Assembly: GCA_017622995.1 (NCBI GenBank)
Contig: JAGAQA010000008.1
Span: forward strand, 1 to 64,000
Source: Oscillospiraceae bacterium
Lineage (GTDB): Bacteria; Bacillota; Clostridia; Oscillospirales; Oscillospiraceae
Reading direction: 5' to 3'
Length of the DNA stretch: 64,000 bases
The notes below the pieces were generated by a model. The model ran no database searches, was not told where the DNA came from, and saw only the letters and a list, made by a program, of their open reading frames with translations. Shown piece by piece: positions 24,776 through 32,549 of the stretch. Numbering within the stretch: position 1 is the first letter of the stretch; the number at the start of each line of letters is the position of its first letter. Both the position numbers and the translations under genes were made by a program.

Positions 24776-25924
24776 ATGAATAAACCCTTCAATATGACCC
24801 GTATCATCAGCCTGACCGCTGCTGCGGTTTTGTTTGGAACGATGTTCACCGGCTGCTTCAAAAAGGATCCGGCTCCTTCTACGGAACCCACCGGCGGCCC
24901 CAATCTGGTTGAGCCCACCACCGAAGGAACCGAGGCTCCCACCACTGAAACCACCACCGCTCCTACCGAAACCACCGAGGCGCCCAAGAAGAATGTGGCC
25001 ACCGTCAAGGAAAAGGCAGGGGTCCGTTCCGCTCCCACCAATGACAGCAATGTGCTCAGCCAGCTGAATGCCGGCGACCAGGTGGACGTAAACCGTGTGG
25101 AAACCAACAACGGCACCCAGTGGGCCTACATCCCCCTGAAGGGCTGGGTGGATACCCAGTACCTGGATATGACCGGCGTTACCGTGGGCGGCTCCACTAC
25201 CACTCCTGCGGGCACACCTGCTGTGCCGGATCCCACCACGGAAACCACCGCGCCTCCTGTCAACAATAACAACAATACCACAACCAACACCACCGGCAAT
25301 GCCGTGATCAATGCCACCACCCTGAATATCCGCGACAGCGCCGATATGGACGGCAAGGTTGTGGGCGGCTACAAGAAGGGCGATAAGGTTACCATTCTGG
25401 AGACCAAGAATGGCTGGGGCCGTACCGACAAGGGCTGGATCAGCATGACCTACGTCACCCTGAACGGAACCGTTGCCAACAACAATACCACCACCAACAA
25501 CAATACCGCCACGGACACCAACGCAAAGGTGATTGCCAGAGGCATTGTCAATACCAAGACCCTGAATGTCCGTTCCGGCGCAGGTACAAACAACGGTTCC
25601 GTTGGCGCCTACAGCTACCTGACCCGTGTGGAAATCACGGAGAAGAAGGATGTGGACGGCGCCACCTGGGGCCGCACGAAGGACGGCTGGATCTGCCTTA
25701 CCTATGTGTACATGGACGGCGACAAGGGTGACAACGGCGGCACCGGCACGGTTACCGGCAGCGCTGTAAACCTCCGTCAGGGCCCGGGCACCAAGTATAC
25801 CGTGGTTGGCTCCGTCAAGGAAGGCGACACCGTTGAGATTCTGGCCCAGTTCACCATCGACGAAAAGACCTGGGGCTGCACCAAGAACGGCTGGATCTCC
25901 ATGGATTACGTGGGCATTGGCTAA
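24776..25924 (+). CDS. Secreted lipoprotein with four bacterial SH3 domains
   Basis: A 382-residue protein with an N-terminal lipoprotein signal: basic start, hydrophobic core, then FTGC with Cys27 as the lipid-modified residue. A Thr/Pro/Glu-rich linker follows. Four SH3b repeats can be seen, each with an N/R-x-R-S/D-x-x-T/D core and a GW-x-x-x-x-Y end: about 78-140, 175-230, 257-318 and 326-381. The linkers are rich in Asn and Thr. SH3b domains usually bind peptidoglycan or its peptides, so this is likely a wall-associated surface protein without a catalytic domain. GGGAGGG precedes the ATG. It is a single-gene unit with promoter and terminator. Confidence 0.85.
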   Translation: MNKPFNMTRIISLTAAAVLFGTMFTGCFKKDPAPSTEPTGGPNLVEPTTEGTEAPTTETTTAPTETTEAPKKNVATVKEKAGVRSAPTNDSNVLSQLNAGDQVDVNRVETNNGTQWAYIPLKGWVDTQYLDMTGVTVGGSTTTPAGTPAVPDPTTETTAPPVNNNNNTTTNTTGNAVINATTLNIRDSADMDGKVVGGYKKGDKVTILETKNGWGRTDKGWISMTYVTLNGTVANNNTTTNNNTATDTNAKVIARGIVNTKTLNVRSGAGTNNGSVGAYSYLTRVEITEKKDVDGATWGRTKDGWICLTYVYMDGDKGDNGGTGTVTGSAVNLRQGPGTKYTVVGSVKEGDTVEILAQFTIDEKTWGCTKNGWISMDYVGIG

Positions 25925-25935
25925 AACACATAGTT

Positions 25936-25960
25936 CCCCCGGCTTTGCCGGGGGATTTTT
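25936..25960 (+). terminator. Terminator after the SH3 lipoprotein
   Basis: CCCCCGGC, TTT, GCCGGGGG then ATTTTTTT. It abuts the stop codon of the convergent small gene. Confidence 0.85.
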
Positions 25961-26140
25961 TTACAGGTCCGAGAATTTGTCTGTCAGGCTGTCCGATACC
26001 TTCCAGGCCACATCCTCCACTTTGTTGGCTGCTTTTGCTGCCAGCCGCCGGGTGGGATTGTTCCGGGGCATCATCAGCACAGCCACCATTCCGGCGGCAG
26101 CGCCCAGCCCGGCAGAGATTGCCCATGCTTTTGCGCTCAT
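25961..26140 (-). CDS. Small YtxH-like membrane-anchored protein (59 aa)
   Basis: A 59-residue reading frame on the minus strand beginning MSAKAWAISAGLGAAAGM and ending DSLTDKFSDL. It has one N-terminal hydrophobic segment (about 6-24) followed by an amphipathic Lys/Ala-rich helix (RRLAAKAANKVEDVAW). This layout resembles small YtxH-type or phasin-like envelope stress proteins, a loose resemblance only. The ribosome binding site AAGGAG is eight bases from the ATG and the codons use G/C at third positions, so it is likely real. It is convergent with the SH3 lipoprotein. Confidence 0.7.
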   Translation of the reverse strand: MSAKAWAISAGLGAAAGMVAVLMMPRNNPTRRLAAKAANKVEDVAWKVSDSLTDKFSDL

Positions 26141-26168
26141 AACGGTTTCTCCTTCCTCCTGGGTCTAA

Positions 26169-26339
26169 GGAACTTCTGAACAAATCGTCTGCGGGTGAGC
26201 AGCGGATCTTTTGCTCTGACAGTGCAGTTTGAAAAACAGGAAATACATACAGTATTCCTCTGTTTTCCAAACCTTCTGTCAAATCAAAATCTCCCGCTGT
26301 CTGCTCTTGCCGACTTATTCAGAGCTTCCCTAACTGTAG
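26169..26339. mobile_element. MITE with IS5-like ends and CTAA target duplication
   Basis: The ends are imperfect inverted repeats, GGAACTTCTGAACAAAT on the left and, read inward from the right, GGAAGCTCTGAATAAGT. Both sides are flanked by CTAA (26165-26168 and 26340-26343), the 4-bp CTAR duplication typical of IS5-group elements, whose ends also begin GGAAG. The interior (about 26218-26280) is one long imperfect hairpin and codes for nothing. Confidence 0.7.
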
Positions 26340-26386
26340 TATGCCCATTTTTCCGGCAATTTCGGCGAAAAAAATTCCGTTGCCCA

Positions 26387-26416
26387 TTGCGGTTTTCCTC
26401 CAGATTATGGTATACT
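26387..26416 (+). promoter_or_regulatory. Promoter of the PyrF-like gene
   Basis: TTGCGG, 18 bases, TATACT, 29 bases before the start codon. Confidence 0.6.
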
Positions 26417-26445
26417 GAGCATAGAAAGAATCGGGAGGGAGCGCT

Positions 26446-27306
26446 ATGTCCATTGACGCATTACAGGAAAAAATTCGCAAGCGGAAGTCCGGTCTTCTGC
26501 TGGATCTGACCCTTTTCCCCCGGGAGCTTCCGGAAGGGGAGGGGGACGAAGAATCCCGGTATGCTGCCTTTTGCCGCAGTCTGCTGGCGGAACTGAAGGG
26601 CGCCATTCCGGCCGTGCGCTTCCGGCTGTCCGTCTTTGCCCTTTGGGGGCCCGGGATGCTGGGGCTTCTGCCCGAACTCACAAAGGAAGCTGCCTCCCTG
26701 GGCTACTATGTGCTGCTGGACGCTCCGGAGGCAGACAGTCCGGAGCTGGCCGCTTTTGGCGCCGAAAGCCTTCTGGGCCCGGGCAGTCCCTATGCCTGCG
26801 ATGGTGTGGTGCTTCCCATGTACGCGGGAAATGATGTTTTGCAGCAATATCTTCCCTACTGCAAAAAAGGGAAAAAGGATGTGTTCGCCCTGTGCCGCAC
26901 GGCCAATAAGTCCGCGTCGGAGCTTCAGGACCTTCTGTCCGGTTCCAGACTTGCCCATATGGCTATTGCCGACCAGGTTTCCCGGTGCGCCGCCCCTCTC
27001 ATGGGGAAGTACGGCTATGCCTGTCTGGGCCTGACCGCGGCAGCGGGGCAGAGCAGCAGCATCAAAACCCTGCGGGCCAAGTACCCCGGCCTCTTTCTGC
27101 TGGTGGACGGGGTGGATCTGCCCGGCGGCAATATGAAAAACGTTTCCCTTGCCTTTGATAAGCTGGGCAGGGGAGCGGTGTATTGCTCCGGAAGAGCCGT
27201 TACCTGTGCCTGGCGGCAGGCAGAGGGTGTGTCTGCCGTGGATGCCGCCGTGGCGGAGGCGGAGCGTCAGAAAAATGCCCTCCAGCGGTATGTCACATTC
27301 CTGTAA
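26446..27306 (+). CDS. Degenerate orotidine-5'-phosphate decarboxylase-like protein
   Basis: A 286-residue protein whose order of motifs follows group-2 OMP decarboxylases (PyrF): an N-terminal KSGLLLDL strand, LLDAPEADSPEL at about 90-101, VVLPMYAGNDVLQQYLPY, and VFALCRTANKSASELQDL (PyrF: FVLVRTSNPG..LQ). The catalytic DxKxxD motif reads D92-A-P-E-A-D97, so the essential lysine is proline. The usual NPYLG is PMYAG. I infer a catalytically dead barrel with a binding or structural role, or a gene under decay that is still open over its full length. It has a promoter, a GGAGG ribosome binding site and a terminator of its own. Confidence 0.6.
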   Translation: MSIDALQEKIRKRKSGLLLDLTLFPRELPEGEGDEESRYAAFCRSLLAELKGAIPAVRFRLSVFALWGPGMLGLLPELTKEAASLGYYVLLDAPEADSPELAAFGAESLLGPGSPYACDGVVLPMYAGNDVLQQYLPYCKKGKKDVFALCRTANKSASELQDLLSGSRLAHMAIADQVSRCAAPLMGKYGYACLGLTAAAGQSSSIKTLRAKYPGLFLLVDGVDLPGGNMKNVSLAFDKLGRGAVYCSGRAVTCAWRQAEGVSAVDAAVAEAERQKNALQRYVTFL

Positions 27307-27310
27307 AGGC

Positions 27311-27342
27311 AAAACCCGGCACGTTCATTCCGTGCCGGGCTT
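27311..27342. terminator. Bidirectional terminator
   Basis: AACCCGGCACG and CGTGCCGGGCTT flank a 7-base loop between two convergent genes; T-rich sequence follows on the plus strand. Confidence 0.65.
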
Positions 27343-27350
27343 GTGTTTGG

Positions 27351-27677
27351 TTACGGGTTGCCGGTTCCCATGCCGGTTCCGTTGCCGCCGTTTCCGGTGG
27401 TTCCGTTGCCGCCGTTTCCGGCAGTCCCATTGGTCCCGGATTCGGTGGTCGCCTGGTTGTTGTTCCCTTCCGATTCAAGGGGACCGTTTCCGTTGTCCGT
27501 GGTGGGTCTTGTGGTTTCCGAGGTGGACTCGGTGGCCTGAGTGGTGGGCATGGTGGTAGGCTGGGTTGCCGGGGCCACGGTTGTGGGTGTGGTCGTGGGG
27601 GTATTGCCGCCTCTGCAGGCACTCAGAGTAAATACGATTGCCAGCAGCGCAAGGGCAGTAGCAAGGTTCTTTTTCAT
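27351..27677 (-). CDS. Small low-complexity lipoprotein
   Basis: A 108-residue protein with a lipoprotein signal ending TLSAC (Cys21). The mature part has a Thr/Pro-rich half (about 26-60) and a Gly/Asn/Thr-rich half with near-repeats of GNGGNGT near the C terminus. No folded domain is apparent. It resembles the flexible wall-spanning linkers of the SH3 lipoprotein nearby, so it may be a surface spacer, or an eroded lipoprotein that has kept only its linker. AGGAATG precedes the start. Confidence 0.7.
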   Translation of the reverse strand: MKKNLATALALLAIVFTLSACRGGNTPTTTPTTVAPATQPTTMPTTQATESTSETTRPTTDNGNGPLESEGNNNQATTESGTNGTAGNGGNGTTGNGGNGTGMGTGNP

Positions 27678-27823
27678 GGTTCATTCCTCCAAATCAATTT
27701 GATTCGATCCTATTATTGCCGGAAAGTGTGGGTTTAAGCAGGAAAATCCCCCCACATCAGACTTTTTTTAATGGATTCTTAAAGAGTTGCGAGGGATTTT
27801 TCAAAAAAGTTTTCAAAATAATA

Positions 27824-27852
27824 TTGCTATTTGCGGATAAACCATGTATAAT
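27824..27852 (+). promoter_or_regulatory. Ferredoxin promoter
   Basis: TTGCTA, 17 bases, TATAAT. It leaves a 5' leader of roughly 110 bases that is GC-rich (GCCGGCAGCCGGC and GGGCCCGGC) and may fold; I do not recognise it. The rest of 27678-27823 holds no gene. Confidence 0.7.
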
Positions 27853-27971
27853 GGACCTGCATTAAAAATACTGTGTGCCGGCAGCCGGCGCTTTTCCAGG
27901 CTCAGGGGATTTCCTTCCGGGCCCGGCGATTTTGTCTGTCTGCCTGCGTACAAAAGAAGGAGATTTCTGCC

Positions 27972-28358
27972 ATGAAGAAGCTCACCGTCAAGAAGGACGT
28001 TTCGTGCATGGCCTGCCTGGAATGCGTCCGCGCCTGCTCCACCACCTTCTACAAGGAGTTCAACGAGGATTACAGCTGTATCCGGATCGTTGCCAAGGGT
28101 GACGGCGCAAAGCCCAATGTCTGCATCCAGTGCGGCAAGTGCGCGAAGGTTTGCGAGAACGAAGCCATCACCCAGAATCCCAAGACCGGCGTGTACATGA
28201 TCAATCGGAAGAAGTGCGTCAGCTGCGGCAAGTGTGTGGAGGTCTGCCCCATGAAGGTCATGGTGCTGAAGCCCGAGAATCCTGCTTCCAAGTGCATTGC
28301 CTGCGGCGCCTGCGCAAGAGTCTGCCCCATGGGTGTGCTGGAAGTCGTCGAAAAGTAA
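27972..28358 (+). CDS. Multi-cluster 4Fe-4S ferredoxin
   Basis: A 128-residue protein with four CxxCxxCxxxC groups: CMACLECVRAC (12-22), CIQCGKCAKVC, CVSCGKCVEVC and CIACGACARVC. Each pair forms a 2x4Fe-4S ferredoxin fold, so up to four clusters can be held. Proteins like this serve as electron-transfer subunits or free carriers in anaerobes, close to HycB/PorD types. No oxidoreductase is next to it, so the partner is unknown. The true start is the ATG at 27972, ten bases after AAGGAG; the upstream reading frame is 5' leader. Confidence 0.9.
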   Translation: MKKLTVKKDVSCMACLECVRACSTTFYKEFNEDYSCIRIVAKGDGAKPNVCIQCGKCAKVCENEAITQNPKTGVYMINRKKCVSCGKCVEVCPMKVMVLKPENPASKCIACGACARVCPMGVLEVVEK

Positions 28359-28368
28359 TTGTCATTTG

Positions 28369-28404
28369 CAATTGGGCGGCCGAATGGCGGCCCAATTGTA
28401 TTTT
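28369..28404 (+). terminator. Terminator between ferredoxin and LCP genes
   Basis: CAATTGGGC and GCCCAATTG form the stem, followed by TATTTT. Confidence 0.65.
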
Positions 28405-28418
28405 CTGGAGGAATGTCA

Positions 28419-29543
28419 ATGCGCAAGGGAGGACGCTTTTTAGCACCTCAGCCCGATAAAAAGGGAAAGACCTGGCTGACCGTTCTGGTCATTCTTCTGG
28501 CGGTTGTTCTGCTGGTGGGTGCCATCGGCGCCGGGTTCGTGGTTTCCAAGCTGAACCGGATTCAGCGGGCCCAGCGGGGAGACAACAATCTGTCCGCCGA
28601 CGATCTTTCCGGCCTGCTGGTGGACGACCCTACCCAGGAGCCCGAAACAACAGCTACCACGGAGCCCAAGCCCACAGACCCGGATTACGGGAAAACGGGC
28701 AAGGTCATCAATGTGCTGCTGATCGGTCAGGATGCCCGGGAAGGGGAGGACAGCAAAAACGCCGACACCATGATTCTGGTCACGGTGAACAAGGAAACCA
28801 AAACCATCACCATGACCTCCTTCCTGCGGGATACCCTGGTGTATATCCCTACGGTCCTTGACAAAGACGGTACGCCCCACAGCGGCCGGACCAAGCTGAC
28901 CCTGGCCTATGCCATGGGCTACAAGTGGGGCGGCGACCTGGGAGCCATGGAGATCATCGACAAGGTGATTGAGCGGAACTTCGGCGCCGTTGTGGACGAC
29001 AACATCGAAGTGGATATGGATGCCTTCGATGCCTGCATCAACGCCCTCCACGGCGTGACCATCACCCTGGATGAGGATGAGGTCAACTATATGAACAAAT
29101 ACTTCGAAAAGTACGATCCGGATCGGGTTTTCGAGGTGGGCGACAATCTGGTGGACGGCTGGGCGGCGGAGGTATATGTCCGTACCCGCCATGCCAACAA
29201 CGGCGACAACGATTTCAATCGTACCGACCGCCAGCGGGCGGTGATCGGCCAGGTGCTGGAAAAAGTGAAGAACATGAGCCTGGCAGAGGTCAACCGGCTG
29301 GTTGACCAGCTCCTTCCCATGGTGCTGACGGATATGACCAATACCGATATGGCAAACTGTGTGATGGAGCTGCTGCCGCTGCTTCCGGAAATGAAGCTGG
29401 AATCCATCCAGTGCCCCAATGAGCAGATGGGCCGCCGGGGAGCCACCATTGACCTGTTCAGTGACGGGATTTCCCACAGTGTGCTCTATTTTGACGAGGC
29501 TAAGGCAAAGAGCATCATTACTGCCTTTACGGAGGCAGATTAA
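28419..29543 (+). CDS. LytR-CpsA-Psr (LCP) family protein, copy 1
   Basis: A 374-residue protein with a short cytoplasmic head, one membrane segment (about 21-45), an acidic Thr/Pro linker and an outer LCP domain from about 95. Recognisable are VINVLLIGQDAREG, ADTMILVTVN, SFLRDT with the phosphate-binding arginine, and VRTRHANNGDNDFNRTDRQR. LCP enzymes transfer teichoic acids or polysaccharides from undecaprenyl carrier to peptidoglycan. The ATG at 28419 is seven bases after GGAGG. It is followed 24 bases later by a close paralogue. Confidence 0.92.
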   Translation: MRKGGRFLAPQPDKKGKTWLTVLVILLAVVLLVGAIGAGFVVSKLNRIQRAQRGDNNLSADDLSGLLVDDPTQEPETTATTEPKPTDPDYGKTGKVINVLLIGQDAREGEDSKNADTMILVTVNKETKTITMTSFLRDTLVYIPTVLDKDGTPHSGRTKLTLAYAMGYKWGGDLGAMEIIDKVIERNFGAVVDDNIEVDMDAFDACINALHGVTITLDEDEVNYMNKYFEKYDPDRVFEVGDNLVDGWAAEVYVRTRHANNGDNDFNRTDRQRAVIGQVLEKVKNMSLAEVNRLVDQLLPMVLTDMTNTDMANCVMELLPLLPEMKLESIQCPNEQMGRRGATIDLFSDGISHSVLYFDEAKAKSIITAFTEAD

Positions 29544-29567
29544 CGAATACAAGAGAGGTAATCACAT

Positions 29568-30701
29568 ATGTCTAAAGGCGGACGGTTCCTGGAGCAGAAG
29601 GCACCGGAAAAGGGCAATGCCTGGGTAAAGGTGCTGGTGATCGTGCTGGCCGTGATCCTTGTGATCGGCGCCCTGGGAGCCTGGTTTGTAGTATCCAAAA
29701 TGAATAAGATCCAAAAGGCCCAGCTGGCGGAAAACCAGCTGTCTGAGGAAGATCTGGCGGGCCTTCTGGTGGAAGACCCCACCCAGGAGACGGAAGCGGT
29801 TCCCACGGAAACCACCGAGCCCAAGCCCACCGACCCGGACTACGGCAAGATGGGCAAGGTCATCAACGTCCTGCTCATTGGCCAGGATGCCCGGGAGGGT
29901 GAGGAGAGCAAGAACTCCGATACCGTGATCCTGATTACGGTGAATAAGGAAACCAAAAAGATCACCATGACCTCCTTCCTCCGGGATTCCTATGTTACGC
30001 TGAACAACGTGGTGGATTCCAACGGCAAGAGCCACAGCGGTTCTACCAAGCTGACCCTGGCCTATGCCCTGGGTTATCAGTGGGGCGGCACCCTGGGCGC
30101 CATGCAGGTCATGGACCAGGTCATCACCAATAACTTCGGCCCCGTGGTGGATCATAACATCGAAGTGAACATGGAGGCCTTTGATGCCTGCATCAATGCC
30201 CTGGGCGGTGTGACCATCACCCTGGACAAGGACGAAGCCAAGTATATGAACAACTACTTCTCTAAGTTCGAGGCCGAGGGCCGGGAATTCTTTGAAGGCG
30301 ACAACCTGGTGGACGGCTGGGCGGCGGAGGTCTATGTCCGTACCCGTCATGCCAACAACGGCGACAACGACTACAATCGGACCAACCGTCAGCGTCAGGT
30401 GGTTGCACAGGTGCTGGAAAAGGTCAAGAATATGAGCATTCTGGAGCTCAATAAGCTGGTGGACCAGCTTCTGCCCCTGGTTTCCACCGATATGTCCAAT
30501 GCGGATATGACCAACTACATCCTGGAGGTTCTGCCCATCCTGCCGGAAGTGACCCTGGAATCCATCCAGTGTCCCAATAAGGAAATGGGCCTCTACGGCA
30601 AGATTGAAGATATTTTCCACAACGGCGAAGAGCACAGCGTCCAGCACTTTGACCCCGCCAAGTGCAAGGCCATTCTGGTTCCCATTACCGAGTGTGACTG
30701 A
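29568..30701 (+). CDS. LytR-CpsA-Psr (LCP) family protein, copy 2
   Basis: A 377-residue close paralogue of the preceding gene, alike from the first residues (KGGRFL) to the end, so a tandem duplication. It has the same single membrane segment (about 18-40), linker and LCP domain with LLIGQDAREGEES, SFLRDS, and VRTRHANNGDNDYNR. The loop after SFLRD differs most between the copies (YVTLNNVV against TLVYIPTVL), a place that lines the lipid-binding groove in this family. The two may therefore accept different glycopolymers. The DUF3783 gene begins one base after it ends. Confidence 0.92.
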   Translation: MSKGGRFLEQKAPEKGNAWVKVLVIVLAVILVIGALGAWFVVSKMNKIQKAQLAENQLSEEDLAGLLVEDPTQETEAVPTETTEPKPTDPDYGKMGKVINVLLIGQDAREGEESKNSDTVILITVNKETKKITMTSFLRDSYVTLNNVVDSNGKSHSGSTKLTLAYALGYQWGGTLGAMQVMDQVITNNFGPVVDHNIEVNMEAFDACINALGGVTITLDKDEAKYMNNYFSKFEAEGREFFEGDNLVDGWAAEVYVRTRHANNGDNDYNRTNRQRQVVAQVLEKVKNMSILELNKLVDQLLPLVSTDMSNADMTNYILEVLPILPEVTLESIQCPNKEMGLYGKIEDIFHNGEEHSVQHFDPAKCKAILVPITECD

Positions 30702-30702
30702 T

Positions 30703-31089
30703 ATGGTAAATCTGTTACTTTACAACATCGCTTCCCCCGAGAAGCTCCGCAAAATTCAGACACTGGCCATCCGTCTGGGCTTCCGTACCCGGGTGGTCCG
30801 GCAGGAGGAGTTTGCCTTGCCCATCGGGGCTCTGGTGGAGCTTCCCGGTGCAGAAGCATTGGAAAGCGGGGACGGCACAGCCTTTTCGGATGAAATGCTG
30901 GTTCTGTGCAATGTGAGCGGCCAAGCCTTTCAGGCCTTTCTTTCCGGCCTGCGGACCCAGAAGACCCCGGTTGCTCTGAAAGCCATGACCACGGAGCACA
31001 ATCTGTCCTGGTCCTCCTCAAAGCTCCACGGGGAGCTTGCCGCCGAGCACGAAAACATGAAAAAGGTGCAGAAGACCATTCACAAATAG
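30703..31089 (+). CDS. DUF3783-domain protein
   Basis: A 128-residue soluble protein. The C-terminal part KAMTTEHNLSWSSSKLHGEL, AAEH matches the DUF3783 pattern (a conserved T.xN..W and an EL..EH end), and FSDEMLVLCNVSGQAF precedes it. No function is established for the family. It begins one base after LCP copy 2 stops and is probably translated by coupling with it. Upstream in-frame sequence belongs to the LCP gene in another frame. Confidence 0.75.
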   Translation: MVNLLLYNIASPEKLRKIQTLAIRLGFRTRVVRQEEFALPIGALVELPGAEALESGDGTAFSDEMLVLCNVSGQAFQAFLSGLRTQKTPVALKAMTTEHNLSWSSSKLHGELAAEHENMKKVQKTIHK

Positions 31090-31093
31090 TCTG

Positions 31094-31126
31094 AAACGGG
31101 CGGCCGCGTGCCGCCCGTTTCTTTTT
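31094..31126 (+). terminator. First of two terminators before spoIIIA
   Basis: AAACGGGCGGC, CGCGT, GCCGCCCGTTT then CTTTTT. Confidence 0.85.
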
Positions 31127-31127
31127 C

Positions 31128-31155
31128 TCCCCACCCCTACGGGTGGGGATTTTTC
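31128..31155 (+). terminator. Second terminator before spoIIIA
   Basis: CCCCACCC, CTAC, GGGTGGGG then ATTTTT. Two terminators in a row insulate the sporulation operon from upstream vegetative transcription. Confidence 0.8.
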
Positions 31156-31159
31156 ATCC

Positions 31160-31188
31160 GGGCATCTTTTTTGGGACAGGCACATACA
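31160..31188 (+). promoter_or_regulatory. Candidate sigma-E promoter of spoIIIA
   Basis: GGCATCTT (31161-31168) followed after about 15 bases by CATACA (31183-31188) resembles the mother-cell sigma-E consensus (ATATT, then CATACA-T). The spoIIIA operon of B. subtilis is sigma-E dependent. The match is by eye only. Confidence 0.5.
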
Positions 31189-31210
31189 GTGGCACAAAGG
31201 GGGACGGAAG

Positions 31211-32053
31211 ATGGATTGCGATTGGGATTCCTTCCTGGCGGTGCTGCCGGAATGGATGCGCCGGGATGTGGACGCTTTGGGAAAACACAGCCTTCAGGAG
31301 CTTCGCCTGCGGCTGGGAACACCGCCGGAGCTGGTGCTGAGCAGCGGAACCTGGTATCTTTCCCGACCGGCAGCCCGGCAGGACATTGACTTTTGCGTCA
31401 ACCTGGCAAGCCAGTATTCCCCCTGGTCGGTGGAGTCCACCGGGGAAGGGTATCTTCCCCTTGCGGGAGGCCACCGGATGGGCCTTTGCGGGAAAACCAT
31501 TGTAAAGGATGGACAGGTCCTGGGCTTTCGCGTCCTGGATTCCCTCTGCATCCGGGTGGCCCGGGATATTCCGGGCCTGGCCCCAAAGAATGCGGTGGAC
31601 CTGGGCTCGATCCTGATTCTGGGGGCCCCGGGCTGGGGGAAAACCACCCTTCTTCGCTGCGTTGCCCGGGCAGTGGCGGAAAAGGAAGAGGTCTGCGTGG
31701 TGGACGAGCGTCAGGAGCTCTTTCCCCGGGGCTTTTCCAGAGGCCGCCGGATGGACGTGCTTTCCGGCTGCCCCAAGGCATCGGGAATCCCAATGGTTCT
31801 AAGGGCCATGGGGCCAAGCTATATTGCTGTGGATGAGATCACCGCCCGGGAAGATGCCGCCGCCCTGGTCCATTCCTCCGGCTGCGGGGTTAAGCTGCTG
31901 GCAACAGCCCACGCTGCCCAAAAGGAGGATTTGCGGCTGCGGCCCTGCTACCGGGAGCTTCTGGAGCAGGGAATCTTTCAAACGGTGCTTTTGCTGACAA
32001 AGGACAAGTCGTATCGGCTGGAAAGGATGGAGCAATGGGCTACAAATGGATAG
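31211..32053 (+). CDS. spoIIIAA: Stage III sporulation protein AA (ATPase)
   Basis: A 280-residue ATPase related to type II/IV secretion ATPases. The Walker A is GAPGWGKTTLLR (about 140), with VVDERQELFP as the Asp/Glu region and DEITAREDAAAL after it. SpoIIIAA is thought to power the SpoIIIA-SpoIIQ channel between mother cell and forespore during engulfment. It opens an eight-gene operon spoIIIAA-AH with tight spacing; its end overlaps spoIIIAB by 19 bases. Confidence 0.95.
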   Translation: MDCDWDSFLAVLPEWMRRDVDALGKHSLQELRLRLGTPPELVLSSGTWYLSRPAARQDIDFCVNLASQYSPWSVESTGEGYLPLAGGHRMGLCGKTIVKDGQVLGFRVLDSLCIRVARDIPGLAPKNAVDLGSILILGAPGWGKTTLLRCVARAVAEKEEVCVVDERQELFPRGFSRGRRMDVLSGCPKASGIPMVLRAMGPSYIAVDEITAREDAAALVHSSGCGVKLLATAHAAQKEDLRLRPCYRELLEQGIFQTVLLLTKDKSYRLERMEQWATNG

Positions 32054-32547
32054 GTGCCGTTCTGGTGGTTGTGGGCTGCGGAGGCTTTGGCTTTTCCCTG
32101 GCACGGGAGACCCTGCGCCAGGAAGCACTGCTGCGGGGGCTCCTGACGAGCCTGGAGCTGATGGAAAATGAGATCCGGTGCCGCCTGACGCCGCTGCCCC
32201 AGCTGTGCCGCCTGGCTGCCCGGGGAAGAAACGGGGCCCTTCGCTCCTTTTTCCTGTCTCTGGGCAGAGACCTGGAAAAGGGGACAGCCTCCCAGGCCCA
32301 GCAGTGTGTTTCCAATATCCTGGAGCAGCAGAAGGATCTGCCGGTGCCGGTGAGAAGGGTCCTGAAGCAGATGGGGGCTTCCTTGGGCCGGTTCGATCTG
32401 GAGGGCCAGCTGAAGGGCTTGCGGGCCTGCCAGAATGCCTGCCGCCGGGAATTGGGAGAACTGGAACGGAATCGGGAGCTTCGTCTGCGGAGCTACCGCA
32501 CGCTGGGACTGTGTGCCGGGGCTGCCCTGGCCGTACTGCTGATCTGA
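32035..32547 (+). CDS. spoIIIAB: Stage III sporulation protein AB
   Basis: A 170-residue protein with an N-terminal membrane segment (5-24), a long helical middle (RETLRQEALLRGLLTSLELME, continuing with LRACQNACRREL) and a C-terminal membrane segment (150-168). This matches SpoIIIAB, a GspF-like inner-membrane component of the channel. It overlaps spoIIIAA and is followed two bases later by spoIIIAC. No separate ribosome binding site is needed given the overlap; GGAAAGGATGG lies at the right distance. Confidence 0.93.
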   Translation: MGYKWIGAVLVVVGCGGFGFSLARETLRQEALLRGLLTSLELMENEIRCRLTPLPQLCRLAARGRNGALRSFFLSLGRDLEKGTASQAQQCVSNILEQQKDLPVPVRRVLKQMGASLGRFDLEGQLKGLRACQNACRRELGELERNRELRLRSYRTLGLCAGAALAVLLI

Positions 32548-32549
32548 CT

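Noticed and set aside
27351-27560. Short direct repeats in the minus-strand lipoprotein gene as a possible CRISPR or VNTR array
   Set aside because: The repeats are codon-level Gly/Asn/Thr repeats in an open reading frame with a good lipoprotein signal; there are no spacers.
27853-27971. GC-rich leader of the ferredoxin gene as a riboswitch
   Set aside because: Some short palindromes are present but they match no riboswitch class that I know and no terminator or sequester pairing is evident.
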